From NCBI GenBank assembly GCA_937927415.1, contig CALBDS010000026.1, positions 1 through 22,346 of the forward strand: 22,346 nt of DNA. The letters run 5' to 3'. The notes under the pieces were generated by a model. The model searched no databases. It was given only the letters and a program-made list of their open reading frames with translations, and was not told where the DNA came from. The DNA is from an uncultured Rhodospirillaceae bacterium (GTDB lineage: Bacteria > Pseudomonadota > Alphaproteobacteria > Azospirillales > Azospirillaceae). Positions 1 through 6,138 of the stretch are shown one piece after another. Made by a program: the position numbers and the translations under genes. Numbering within the stretch: the first letter of the stretch is position 1; every line of letters starts with the position of its first letter.

Positions 1-28
1 TTGGCAAAAAATAGCAAAAACCTCTTGT

Positions 29-42
29 TAGCGCCTATGGGG
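29..42. repeat. 14-bp sequence repeated inverted at the far end of the window
   Basis: TAGCGCCTATGGGG here is the exact reverse complement of positions 22296-22309. Both copies lie just beyond the 3' end of a gene (lysR here, the chemoreceptor there) and have the same orientation relative to that gene. It could be a short dispersed intergenic element. A chance 14-bp match in 22 kb of GC-rich DNA is not rare, so this is weak evidence. Confidence 0.3.
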
Positions 43-75
43 CATCGCCCCGAACGGGTTTGGGCGGTAGCCCAA
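39..75 (-). terminator. tandem hairpins downstream of the LysR gene
   Basis: Two perfect inverted repeats follow the lysR stop on the minus strand: TTGGGC/GCCCAA at 60-65 and 70-75 with a 4-base loop, and GGGGC/GCCCC at 39-43 and 47-51 with a 3-base loop. T-runs appear on the minus strand only further on (positions 16-20 and 5-10). The hairpins may stop or stabilise the lysR transcript, but they are not a classic intrinsic terminator. Confidence 0.35.
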
Positions 76-78
76 CTC

Positions 79-1023
79 TCACCCCTCCGGCGGACCGGCG
101 CGTGCCGCGGTCAGCGCCCGCGGCAGGGCGGTGCGCATGATCTCGATGAAGCGGCGCAGGCGCGCCGGGTAGAACCGGGCCGGCGGGTAGATCAGATGGA
201 CCGGCAGTGACGCCGCCCGCCAGTGCGGCGCCAGATGCAGCAGGCGCCCGGACGCCAGCTCCTCCGTCACCGCCCACGCCGACACGATGGCGACCCCCAG
301 CCCCAGAAGGGTGGCGCGGCGCAGGGCATAAAGCCCGTCGGTGGACAGCCGCGGGCGGATGGGGAAGCGCGCCGTTTCCCCCGTCGCCGCGTGGGTCAGC
401 ACCACCTCGTCCCGGTAGAAGGTGTTCAGCGCCAGCCAGGGCAGCCGTTCCAGCGCCTCCGGCCCCTCGGGCGGCGGGGCGTCGCCCAGCAGGGTGGGGG
501 AGGCCACCACGATGCGCGTCACCTCCGCCAGCCGCAGCGCCACCACCGAGGGGTCGGTGACCTCCCCAATCTGGATGGCGCAGTCGATGGCGTCGGCGGT
601 GAAGTCGGGGGTGTGGTCGTGCAGCGTCCATTCCACCGACATGCGGGGGTGGCGCTTCAGATAGTCGGCCAGCGGGGCGATCAGCTGATGCTGGCCGAAG
701 GCGTGGGGTACCACCACCCGCAGCAGGCCGGTCGCCTCCTCCCGCGTGCCGCGCAGATCGCTTTCAAAGCTCTGCCAGCCGGCCACCAGTTCCTTGGCGC
801 GCTCGTAACAGCGGGCGCCGTCGTCGGTCAGCGTCATGGCGTGGGTGGAGCGGTGCAGCAGCCGCACCCCCAGCAGCCGCTCCAGCGCCTGCAGCCGGCG
901 GCTGACCGTGGGCTGGGTGCTGCCAAGCTGCACCGCGGCGGCCGACAGGCTGCCCGCCTCCACGATGCGCAGGAAGGTTTCCAGCAGGGCCACGCGGTCG
1001 GTGGACAGGGCGTCGTTGGTCAT
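79..1023 (-). CDS. LysR-family transcriptional regulator
   Basis: A 314-residue LysR-type regulator of normal length. The N-terminal winged helix-turn-helix covers about residues 12-70, with recognition-helix residues TQPTVSRRLQALE at 36-48, and is followed by the linker helix and a periplasmic-binding-protein-like effector domain from about residue 95 to 300. It is transcribed away from an MFS transporter gene, the usual arrangement for a LysR protein controlling its neighbour. The inducer cannot be read from the sequence. The only good ATG (1021-1023) lies inside a perfect LysR-type palindrome (1022-1036) and has no Shine-Dalgarno sequence in front of it, so the message may be leaderless or the real start may lie slightly downstream, for example at GTG codon 11. 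Nothing ties this gene to the phenylacetate genes that follow. Confidence 0.9.
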   Translation of the reverse strand: MTNDALSTDRVALLETFLRIVEAGSLSAAAVQLGSTQPTVSRRLQALERLLGVRLLHRSTHAMTLTDDGARCYERAKELVAGWQSFESDLRGTREEATGLLRVVVPHAFGQHQLIAPLADYLKRHPRMSVEWTLHDHTPDFTADAIDCAIQIGEVTDPSVVALRLAEVTRIVVASPTLLGDAPPPEGPEALERLPWLALNTFYRDEVVLTHAATGETARFPIRPRLSTDGLYALRRATLLGLGVAIVSAWAVTEELASGRLLHLAPHWRAASLPVHLIYPPARFYPARLRRFIEIMRTALPRALTAARAGPPEG

Positions 1024-1036
1024 ACGTCAGACGTAT
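1022..1036. promoter_or_regulatory. LysR-type binding box (T-N11-A)
   Basis: ATACGT-CAG-ACGTAT is a perfect 6-bp inverted repeat with a 3-base spacer and contains the T-N11-A signature (T1023 to A1035) expected of LysR-family operators. It overlaps the lysR start codon and lies about 100 bases upstream of the MFS gene. Autorepression together with control of the divergent transporter is the simple reading. Confidence 0.6.
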
Positions 1037-1133
1037 AGCACTTGTTCGGCCCCGCCCGCTACCCGCCGCGGGGGGCAGCGGCCATACTCGCGCCCATGTT
1101 CATGACGGGGTTTTCCCCGAGAAAGGCTCCCAG

Positions 1134-2363
1134 ATGTCAGCCGTTGAAACGACGGGTGAAGCGTCCGAAAACGCCGCCCGGCCCGCCGCCCGCCCGCCGA
1201 TCCTGTTGCTGGCGGCGGGAACCGGGATGGCCGTCGCCTCCCTCTATTACAGCCAGCCCATGCTGGGCATCCTGGCCGGCGACCTGCACGCCGGTGGACA
1301 GGCCATCGGCTGGGTCCCCACCCTGACTCAGGTCGGCTATGCCGCAGGCCTGCTGCTGCTGACCCCGCTGGGCGACCGCTGGGACCGCCGCCGCATCATC
1401 GCCGTCAAGGCCGCCCTTTTGTGTGTGGCGCTGCTGCTGGCGGGGGCGGCACCGTCCATCGGCTTTCTGCTGCCGGCCAGCCTCGCCCTGGGGCTGGCGG
1501 CGACCCTGGCGCAGGACATCGTGCCGGCGGCGGCGGTCCTGGCCCCGGCGGAAGAGCGCGGCAAGGTGGTCGGCATGGTGATGACCGGCCTGCTGCTGGG
1601 CATCCTGCTGTCGCGGGTGGTCAGCGGCGTGGTGGCGGAACAGTTCGGCTGGCGCGCCATGTTCATCGGGGCCGCCGCCGGGATGGCGGTGCTGGGGGCG
1701 GCGCTGTGGCGCGGGCTGCCGCGGTTCACGCCGGTGACGCAGTTGGGGTACGGCGCCCTGATCGGATCGCTGTTCACGCTGGCGGCCCGGCACCGGGCGC
1801 TGCGGCGGGCGGCGCTGGCGCAGGGGCTGCTGGCGGTGGGGTTCAGCGCCTTCTGGTCCACGCTGGCGGTGATGCTGCACGCCGAACCGTTCCATCTGGG
1901 GCCGGCGGTGGCCGGGGCCTTTGGTCTGGCCGGGGCGGCGGGGGCGCTGGCCGCACCCGTGGCCGGGCGCATCGCCGACCGCCGCGGGCCGGAACTGGTG
2001 ACGCGGCTGGGGGCGGGGATCGCCGCCGTGTCCTTCGCCATCATGGCGCTGGCGCCGTGGGTGCCGCCGCAGGGGCAATTGTGGCTGGTGCTGCTCAGCG
2101 CCGTGGGCTTCGACCTGGGCGTTCAGGCGTCGCTGATTTCCCACCAGTCGATCATCTACGGCATCGACCCCGGTGCGCGCAGCCGGCTGAACGCGGTGCT
2201 GATGTCCACCATGTTCGTCGGCATGGCGCTGGGGGCAGCACTGGGCAGCCAGGCGCTGGCGGCCTTCGGCTGGATCGGCGTCACCGCGGTGGCGACGACG
2301 GCGGCCACGGCGGCGCTGGCGGTGCGGCTGTGGCCCGGCGGAACGGCTGCCAGCCGCGGCTGA
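1134..2363 (+). CDS. MFS transporter, drug:H+ antiporter type
   Basis: A 409-residue inner-membrane major facilitator protein with about 12 hydrophobic segments after a polar, Ala/Arg-rich N-terminus of about 20 residues. The loop between segments 2 and 3 carries the MFS signature LGDRWDRRR (79-87), and a degenerate second copy (GRIADRRGPE) follows the middle of the protein, as expected from the internal duplication of the family. A GAAAGG motif precedes the ATG. The protein resembles the YgaY/AraJ-like DHA1 exporters, and the substrate is unknown. It is divergent from a LysR regulator and convergent with the iclR gene, with a shared hairpin terminator. The link to aromatic catabolism is only positional. 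Confidence 0.85.
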   Translation: MSAVETTGEASENAARPAARPPILLLAAGTGMAVASLYYSQPMLGILAGDLHAGGQAIGWVPTLTQVGYAAGLLLLTPLGDRWDRRRIIAVKAALLCVALLLAGAAPSIGFLLPASLALGLAATLAQDIVPAAAVLAPAEERGKVVGMVMTGLLLGILLSRVVSGVVAEQFGWRAMFIGAAAGMAVLGAALWRGLPRFTPVTQLGYGALIGSLFTLAARHRALRRAALAQGLLAVGFSAFWSTLAVMLHAEPFHLGPAVAGAFGLAGAAGALAAPVAGRIADRRGPELVTRLGAGIAAVSFAIMALAPWVPPQGQLWLVLLSAVGFDLGVQASLISHQSIIYGIDPGARSRLNAVLMSTMFVGMALGAALGSQALAAFGWIGVTAVATTAATAALAVRLWPGGTAASRG

Positions 2364-2373
2364 CCGGGACAGC

Positions 2374-2406
2374 CCCCCCGACGGCTTACGATGAAACGTC
2401 GGGGGG
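2374..2406. terminator. bidirectional hairpin between convergent MFS and IclR genes
   Basis: A perfect 10-bp stem, CCCCCCGACG (2374-2383) with CGTCGGGGGG (2397-2406), and a 13-base loop. The iclR stop codon (2386-2388) lies in the loop and the right arm encodes the last residues of the IclR protein, so one structure ends both convergent transcripts. There is no T-tract. Confidence 0.55.
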
Positions 2407-3189
2407 CGGCAGCGACGATCCCAGCCGCTCGGACAATTCATGGGCGGCGGCGCGCAGGTCGCCGGCCAGCGCGCCGGTGGGGGACAGGTCGATGGTGTCC
2501 TTCACCCCCACCACCACCATCGCCATGGTGATCTCGTCCTTGAAATTGAACACCGGCGCGGCCATCGCCTCGACGCCGGAAGCGAAATAGCCCACGGAAA
2601 TGGCGGCGATGCCGGTGTCGCGGATGGTCGCCAGCATGGCGTCAACCGCCGCACGGGTGCGCAGCCCCTCGGGCAGTTTCAGGGTCTTCAGCTCCTCGGC
2701 GATCATGTGGTTGACCTTCGCCTTGGGCTGCCACGCGGCGAACACCCGGCCCGCCGCCGTGTTCAGCAGCCGCAGCGGCACCCCCGTCACCACATTGACG
2801 GTGACCGGGCGGCGCGGGCGTTCCCAGCGCACGATCACCGGCCCCATCTCCCCCCAGATCGCCAGCGCGGTGGTTTCGTTGATGCGGTCGCGCAACTCGG
2901 CGATGGCGGTCAGCCCGAAACGCAGCCGGTCCAGCCGGTCGATGGCCACCAGCCCCATGCGCAGCGCGAACGGCCCCAGATCGTACCGCGAGGTCAGCGG
3001 ATCCTGCTCCACCAGCCCGGCGCGGACCAGGCTGACGAGATAGCGGTGCACCTTGGGCGCCGGCATGTCGGCGGCGGCGGCGATGTCCTTCAGCATCATC
3101 GACCGATAGCCCTTCACCATCGCCCGCAGGATGGTCATGCCGATTTCAAGGGATTGGACGCCGTGTTTCCCGTCGCTGAGGTCCGCCAT
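2386..3189 (-). CDS. IclR-family transcriptional regulator
   Basis: A 267-residue regulator with the IclR layout: an N-terminal winged helix-turn-helix (about residues 10-75, including LKDIAAAADMPAPKVHRYL at 33-51) and a C-terminal GAF-like effector domain (about 85-255), with conserved IclR features such as NTAAGRVFAAW and the ISVGYFASGVEAMAAPVF stretch. IclR proteins often control aromatic acid catabolism. The gene is divergent from paaY across 124 bases, so control of paaY and itself is likely. The ATG at 3187-3189 is preceded by a weak GGGGCAGAG ribosome binding site. Its C-terminus is encoded within the terminator stem shared with the MFS gene. The effector is unknown; phenylacetyl-CoA or a related thioester is a guess from context. 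Confidence 0.9.
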   Translation of the reverse strand: MADLSDGKHGVQSLEIGMTILRAMVKGYRSMMLKDIAAAADMPAPKVHRYLVSLVRAGLVEQDPLTSRYDLGPFALRMGLVAIDRLDRLRFGLTAIAELRDRINETTALAIWGEMGPVIVRWERPRRPVTVNVVTGVPLRLLNTAAGRVFAAWQPKAKVNHMIAEELKTLKLPEGLRTRAAVDAMLATIRDTGIAAISVGYFASGVEAMAAPVFNFKDEITMAMVVVGVKDTIDLSPTGALAGDLRAAAHELSERLGSSLPPPDVSS

Positions 3190-3313
3190 GCTCTGCCCCG
3201 TTCACTCTGGATTCAATTCAACAATCTGGAATGTATTCTGAATGAGAGAACCACGCTATGCTACCGCCGGCCTGTTTTCCAGGCTTGGTTTCCGTGTCTG
3301 AGCGAGGTGTCCG
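3190..3313. promoter_or_regulatory. divergent iclR-paaY control region
   Basis: This 124-base spacer holds an AT-rich core (3209-3245) containing ATTCAATTCA and the inverted repeat GAAT-GT-ATTC (3229-3238), plausible operator material for the adjacent IclR protein. A possible -10 for paaY is TATGCT at 3257-3262, with only a weak -35. A GAGCGAGG ribosome binding site precedes the paaY ATG. Confidence 0.35.
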
Positions 3314-3952
3314 ATGACCCAACCCCCCCGTGTCTTCGCCATCGACGGCATCGTGCCGGTGGTGGATCCGACGGCCTATGTCCACCCCGCCGCCGTGCTG
3401 ATCGGCGACGTCATCGTCGGGCCGGGCTGCTACGTCGGGCCGTGCGCGGTGATGCGGGGCGATTTCGGGCGGCTGATCCTCGAAGCCGGCGCCAATCTGC
3501 AGGACACCTGCGTCATGCACGGCTTTCCCGGCACCGACACCGTGGTGGAGGAGGATGGCCACATCGGCCACGGCGCCGTGCTGCACGGCTGCCGCATCGG
3601 GCGCAACGCCATGGTCGGCATGAACGCCGTGGTGATGGACAACGCCGTCGTCGGCGAATCGTCGATCGTGGCGGCCTGCGCCTTCGTCAAGGCGGGGGCG
3701 GTGGTGCCGCCGCGCAGCCTGATGGCCGGCACCCCGGCCAAGCTGGTCCGTGCCCTGAGCGACGACGAAATCGGGTGGAAGACCGACGGCACCCGCATCT
3801 ATCAGACCCTTGCCCGCCGCAGCCTGGCGACCATGGTGGAAACCGATGCCTTGCGCGCGGTGGAGCCGGACCGCAAGCGGGTGGTCATGGACGGCTATCA
3901 GCCGCTGGCCGTCACGCGGGGCGCGAAAGAGGGGGGCGCCAAAGAGGGGTGA
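3314..3952 (+). CDS. paaY: PaaY-like hexapeptide-repeat thioesterase (gamma-carbonic anhydrase fold)
   Basis: A 212-residue left-handed beta-helix protein. Hexapeptide repeats run from about residue 20 to 135. The three zinc-binding histidines of the gamma-carbonic anhydrase superfamily are visible as H69, H86 and H91 (HGF, then HIGHGAVLHG), with an alpha-helical C-terminal tail. PaaY of the phenylacetate pathway has this fold and hydrolyses the dead-end CoA thioester 2-hydroxycyclohepta-1,4,6-triene-1-carboxyl-CoA, which forms from a reactive pathway intermediate. Length is close to E. coli PaaY (196 residues). Here it is not in an operon with paaX: the two genes converge with stop codons one base apart (3952 and 3954), and paaY is divergent from an iclR gene. 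The tail ends in a small GAKEG direct repeat. CaiE-like or plain carbonic anhydrase homologues are the alternatives; the neighbouring paa genes favour PaaY. Confidence 0.8.
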   Translation: MTQPPRVFAIDGIVPVVDPTAYVHPAAVLIGDVIVGPGCYVGPCAVMRGDFGRLILEAGANLQDTCVMHGFPGTDTVVEEDGHIGHGAVLHGCRIGRNAMVGMNAVVMDNAVVGESSIVAACAFVKAGAVVPPRSLMAGTPAKLVRALSDDEIGWKTDGTRIYQTLARRSLATMVETDALRAVEPDRKRVVMDGYQPLAVTRGAKEGGAKEG

Positions 3953-3953
3953 G

Positions 3954-4916
3954 TCAGCCAACCGCCGCCACGGCCCCCAGGGAATCGTCGTCGGGAAAAC
4001 GCGGCGGCATGTGGGCCTCGGCGGCGGGTACGGTGTCGTCGGCCAGCCGCATGTGGTGGTCGAGGTGGGATTCCGACGGCCCCCACAGCCGGCGGTAAAT
4101 GTCCTTGCACAGCAGGCGCGCCTCGTGCCCCGGCCAGTCGGCGGGCAGCAGCACGTCGGGCAGTTCGGGATCGCGCAGCAGCAGGCGCCGGTAATCATGG
4201 ATCAGCAGGACGCGCAGGAGAAAGGCGCTTTCCGCCGCCCGCCCGTCGTGGCGTTCGTGGCGCATCCCGTCCAAAAGGGGGCGGTAGGTGGCGACGAACC
4301 CGCGGTAATCCTCCGCCAACCCGCTGAGATCCCAGGCCCGGGCCACCAGATCGGCATTGCCGGCGGCCAGCCCCGACCGGATGTCGGCGGCCATCAGCGG
4401 CATCAGTTGCTTCAGATGCTCTTCCATGCCGTCGGCGGCCAGGGTGTCCAGCACGGCGGCCAGATCGGCGCCGGGGTGGACGAAGCAATGGTTCCCCAGC
4501 GCCCCGAACCCCTGCCAGAACAGGGCGCGGCGAAGCTGGTCGCGGTCCTTGGCGTCGATGTCGCCGACCACCAGAATCAGCCGCCACCGCCGGTCCCAGG
4601 TGGGGGCGTTGGAGGCGTAGATGTGGCGGGACGCATCCTCGAACCGGCGGCGGCCCGATGCGGTCAGACGGTAATTGGACCGCCGTCCGTGGGTTTCGGT
4701 TTCCAGCCAGCCTTCCTTGACCAGCCGGAACACGGCGGTGCGGACCAGCCGTTCGTTCATGCCCAGCGGTTCCAGCAGCCGGATCAGGCTGCCCAGCCAG
4801 ATCCCCCCGCCGCGCGGCAGCACGGCATCCCCGAACAATGAGACGATCAGCGATCCGGTTTGCAGAGTCTTCTGCTGGCGAAGAGCGTTCAGATACTGAT
4901 CGATCACACTGTCCAT
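3954..4916 (-). CDS. paaX: phenylacetate operon repressor PaaX
   Basis: A 320-residue protein of the usual PaaX length (E. coli 316). An N-terminal winged helix region lies at about residues 20-95, with the recognition part NERLVRTAVFRLVKEGWL at 54-71. The central PaaX domain follows (RRWRLILVVGDI onward), and the C-terminal part contains FLLRVLLIHDYRRLLLRDPELPD-type residues typical of the family. PaaX represses paa genes and is released by phenylacetyl-CoA. It is the third gene after the diiron oxygenase and the reductase on the same strand, so the repressor is probably co-transcribed with the genes I propose it controls. The chosen ATG (4914-4916) has a GGAGG sequence 14 bases upstream, a long spacing; the open frame continues upstream without a better start. 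It converges with paaY with a 1-base gap. Confidence 0.9.
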   Translation of the reverse strand: MDSVIDQYLNALRQQKTLQTGSLIVSLFGDAVLPRGGGIWLGSLIRLLEPLGMNERLVRTAVFRLVKEGWLETETHGRRSNYRLTASGRRRFEDASRHIYASNAPTWDRRWRLILVVGDIDAKDRDQLRRALFWQGFGALGNHCFVHPGADLAAVLDTLAADGMEEHLKQLMPLMAADIRSGLAAGNADLVARAWDLSGLAEDYRGFVATYRPLLDGMRHERHDGRAAESAFLLRVLLIHDYRRLLLRDPELPDVLLPADWPGHEARLLCKDIYRRLWGPSESHLDHHMRLADDTVPAAEAHMPPRFPDDDSLGAVAAVG

Positions 4917-5011
4917 CGGCAAACCCCGAACCTCCGCTCTGGGATAAGAGAGTGCGCCCCTTTCCCATGCACGCTCACATAAAAGCTTTACGGCGGGGGG
5001 GCAACTGGCAT

Positions 5012-6043
5012 TCAGGCCGTGGGCTGCAACGGCAACTGTTGGGCAAAGAAACCTTCGGTGTGGATCAACTCCTTGCGCGCGCCCAACCGCTTGGCGGCGG
5101 TGACGCAGCTTTCCACGAACTCCGGGCTGCCGGCGGCAAAGATGGTATGCTTCGACAGGTCGGTGAACAGCCCCGGCAGCAGCGAATCGATGCGCCCGTG
5201 CAGACAGCCGTCGGCCTGTTCGCGCGTCAGGGTGATCTTGTAATCGAAATTGCGGTGCTTGGTGCGCCACCACGCCATCATGCCCAGACCATAGAGGTCC
5301 GCGCGGGTGCGGGCGGAATACATCAGGATCACCGGCTTGCGGTAGCCGCGGCGCAGGGCCGCTTCGGCCAGCGACAGGATGGGCGCCAGCCCGGTGCCGG
5401 CGGCCAGACACAGAACCGGCGTATCGACCGACGGATCGCCGATGAAGGTGCCGTAGGCCCCGCACAGCTTGACCGAATCCCCGACGTTCAGCGTGTCGTG
5501 GATCCAGGCGCTGGTGACGCCGCCGTCGGCGCGCGCGACCTGAAGAATGATTTCGCCGTCAACCCGCGGGGCGTTGGCGATGGAATAGGCGCGGGCCGGG
5601 ATGCCGGCGCGCGGGTCGCCCAGCGTCACATACTGCCCCGGCCAGTAGCGGATCGGCTGGCCGACGGGGCGCAGGCGCAATTCCACCACGCGGGCGGCGA
5701 CGGGGCGCTTTTCCACCACCACGAACAGCACGTTCTCGCGGGGCGGGAACAGCTTGGGCCGGGCGTCCTCGGTGCCCCATTCGATGACCAGTTCGTCGGA
5801 AATCGGCTTGGCCATGCACATCAGGCCATAGCCGTTGCGGCGTTCCTCCTGGGTCAGGGCCATGTCCAGGACCATGCCCTGGTCGAAGTGGCCCGACAGC
5901 ACCTTGACCTTGCATTCCCCGCAAGCACCGGCGCGGCAGTTGTTGGGCAGCGCGTAGCCCGCCTTTTCGAGCGCCGCCAGAACGGTGTCGCCGCTCCCAC
6001 AGTCCACCGCCTTGCCGGAGGGTTGCATCACAATTCGCGCCAT
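5012..6043 (-). CDS. 2Fe-2S/FAD/NAD(P)H oxidoreductase, electron donor of the adjacent diiron oxygenase
   Basis: A 343-residue reductase. Domain order is a plant-type 2Fe-2S ferredoxin (residues 1-90; cysteines C36, C41, C44 and C76), an FAD-binding domain (about 100-205, RAYSIAN at 151-157) and an NAD(P)-binding domain (about 208-335, AAGTGLAP at 214-221, FAAGSPEFV near 302). This N-terminal-ferredoxin order is that of reductases of soluble bacterial multicomponent monooxygenases (MmoC, DmpP) and of BenC. It is the reverse of PaaE, where the ferredoxin is C-terminal. Its job is to pass NAD(P)H electrons through FAD and the 2Fe-2S centre to the diiron protein encoded just upstream. The start was set at the ATG of MARIVMQ (6041-6043), preceded by AGAAGAG; the open frame extends 26 codons further without ferredoxin similarity. 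Cofactors and fold are certain; the physiological partner is inferred from adjacency. Confidence 0.85.
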   Translation of the reverse strand: MARIVMQPSGKAVDCGSGDTVLAALEKAGYALPNNCRAGACGECKVKVLSGHFDQGMVLDMALTQEERRNGYGLMCMAKPISDELVIEWGTEDARPKLFPPRENVLFVVVEKRPVAARVVELRLRPVGQPIRYWPGQYVTLGDPRAGIPARAYSIANAPRVDGEIILQVARADGGVTSAWIHDTLNVGDSVKLCGAYGTFIGDPSVDTPVLCLAAGTGLAPILSLAEAALRRGYRKPVILMYSARTRADLYGLGMMAWWRTKHRNFDYKITLTREQADGCLHGRIDSLLPGLFTDLSKHTIFAAGSPEFVESCVTAAKRLGARKELIHTEGFFAQQLPLQPTA

Positions 6044-6080
6044 GGCTCTTCTTTCATCCGCAATCGGGGAAGTCACGATG

Positions 6081-6120
6081 GAGCCGGCCGCCCGTGGAGG
6101 AGACGGCCGGTTCCGTATCA
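6081..6120 (-). promoter_or_regulatory. hairpin plus TGATACG box between oxygenase and reductase genes
   Basis: The 95-base gap between the two genes holds a 10-bp stem, GAGCCGGCCG (6081-6090) and CGGCCGGTTC (6104-6113), with one G-U pair and a 13-base loop. Next to it is CGTATCA (6114-6120), i.e. TGATACG on the minus strand, the same core as in the divergent promoter region. There is no T-tract, so RNA stabilisation or partial termination giving more oxygenase than reductase is more likely than full termination. Confidence 0.35.
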
Positions 6121-6138
6121 AAAAGACCAGACCGTTCC

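Noticed and set aside
1..210. Open frame from the window start with a TTG start
   Set aside because: It overlaps the 3' end of the LysR gene and the hairpins, has no ribosome binding site and resembles no protein; it is a shadow.
3242..3301. 19-codon ORF upstream of paaY
   Set aside because: No ribosome binding site and no coupling to paaY; it lies in the probable promoter region.
5012..6043. PaaE
   Set aside because: The domain order is reversed: the 2Fe-2S domain is N-terminal here and C-terminal in PaaE.
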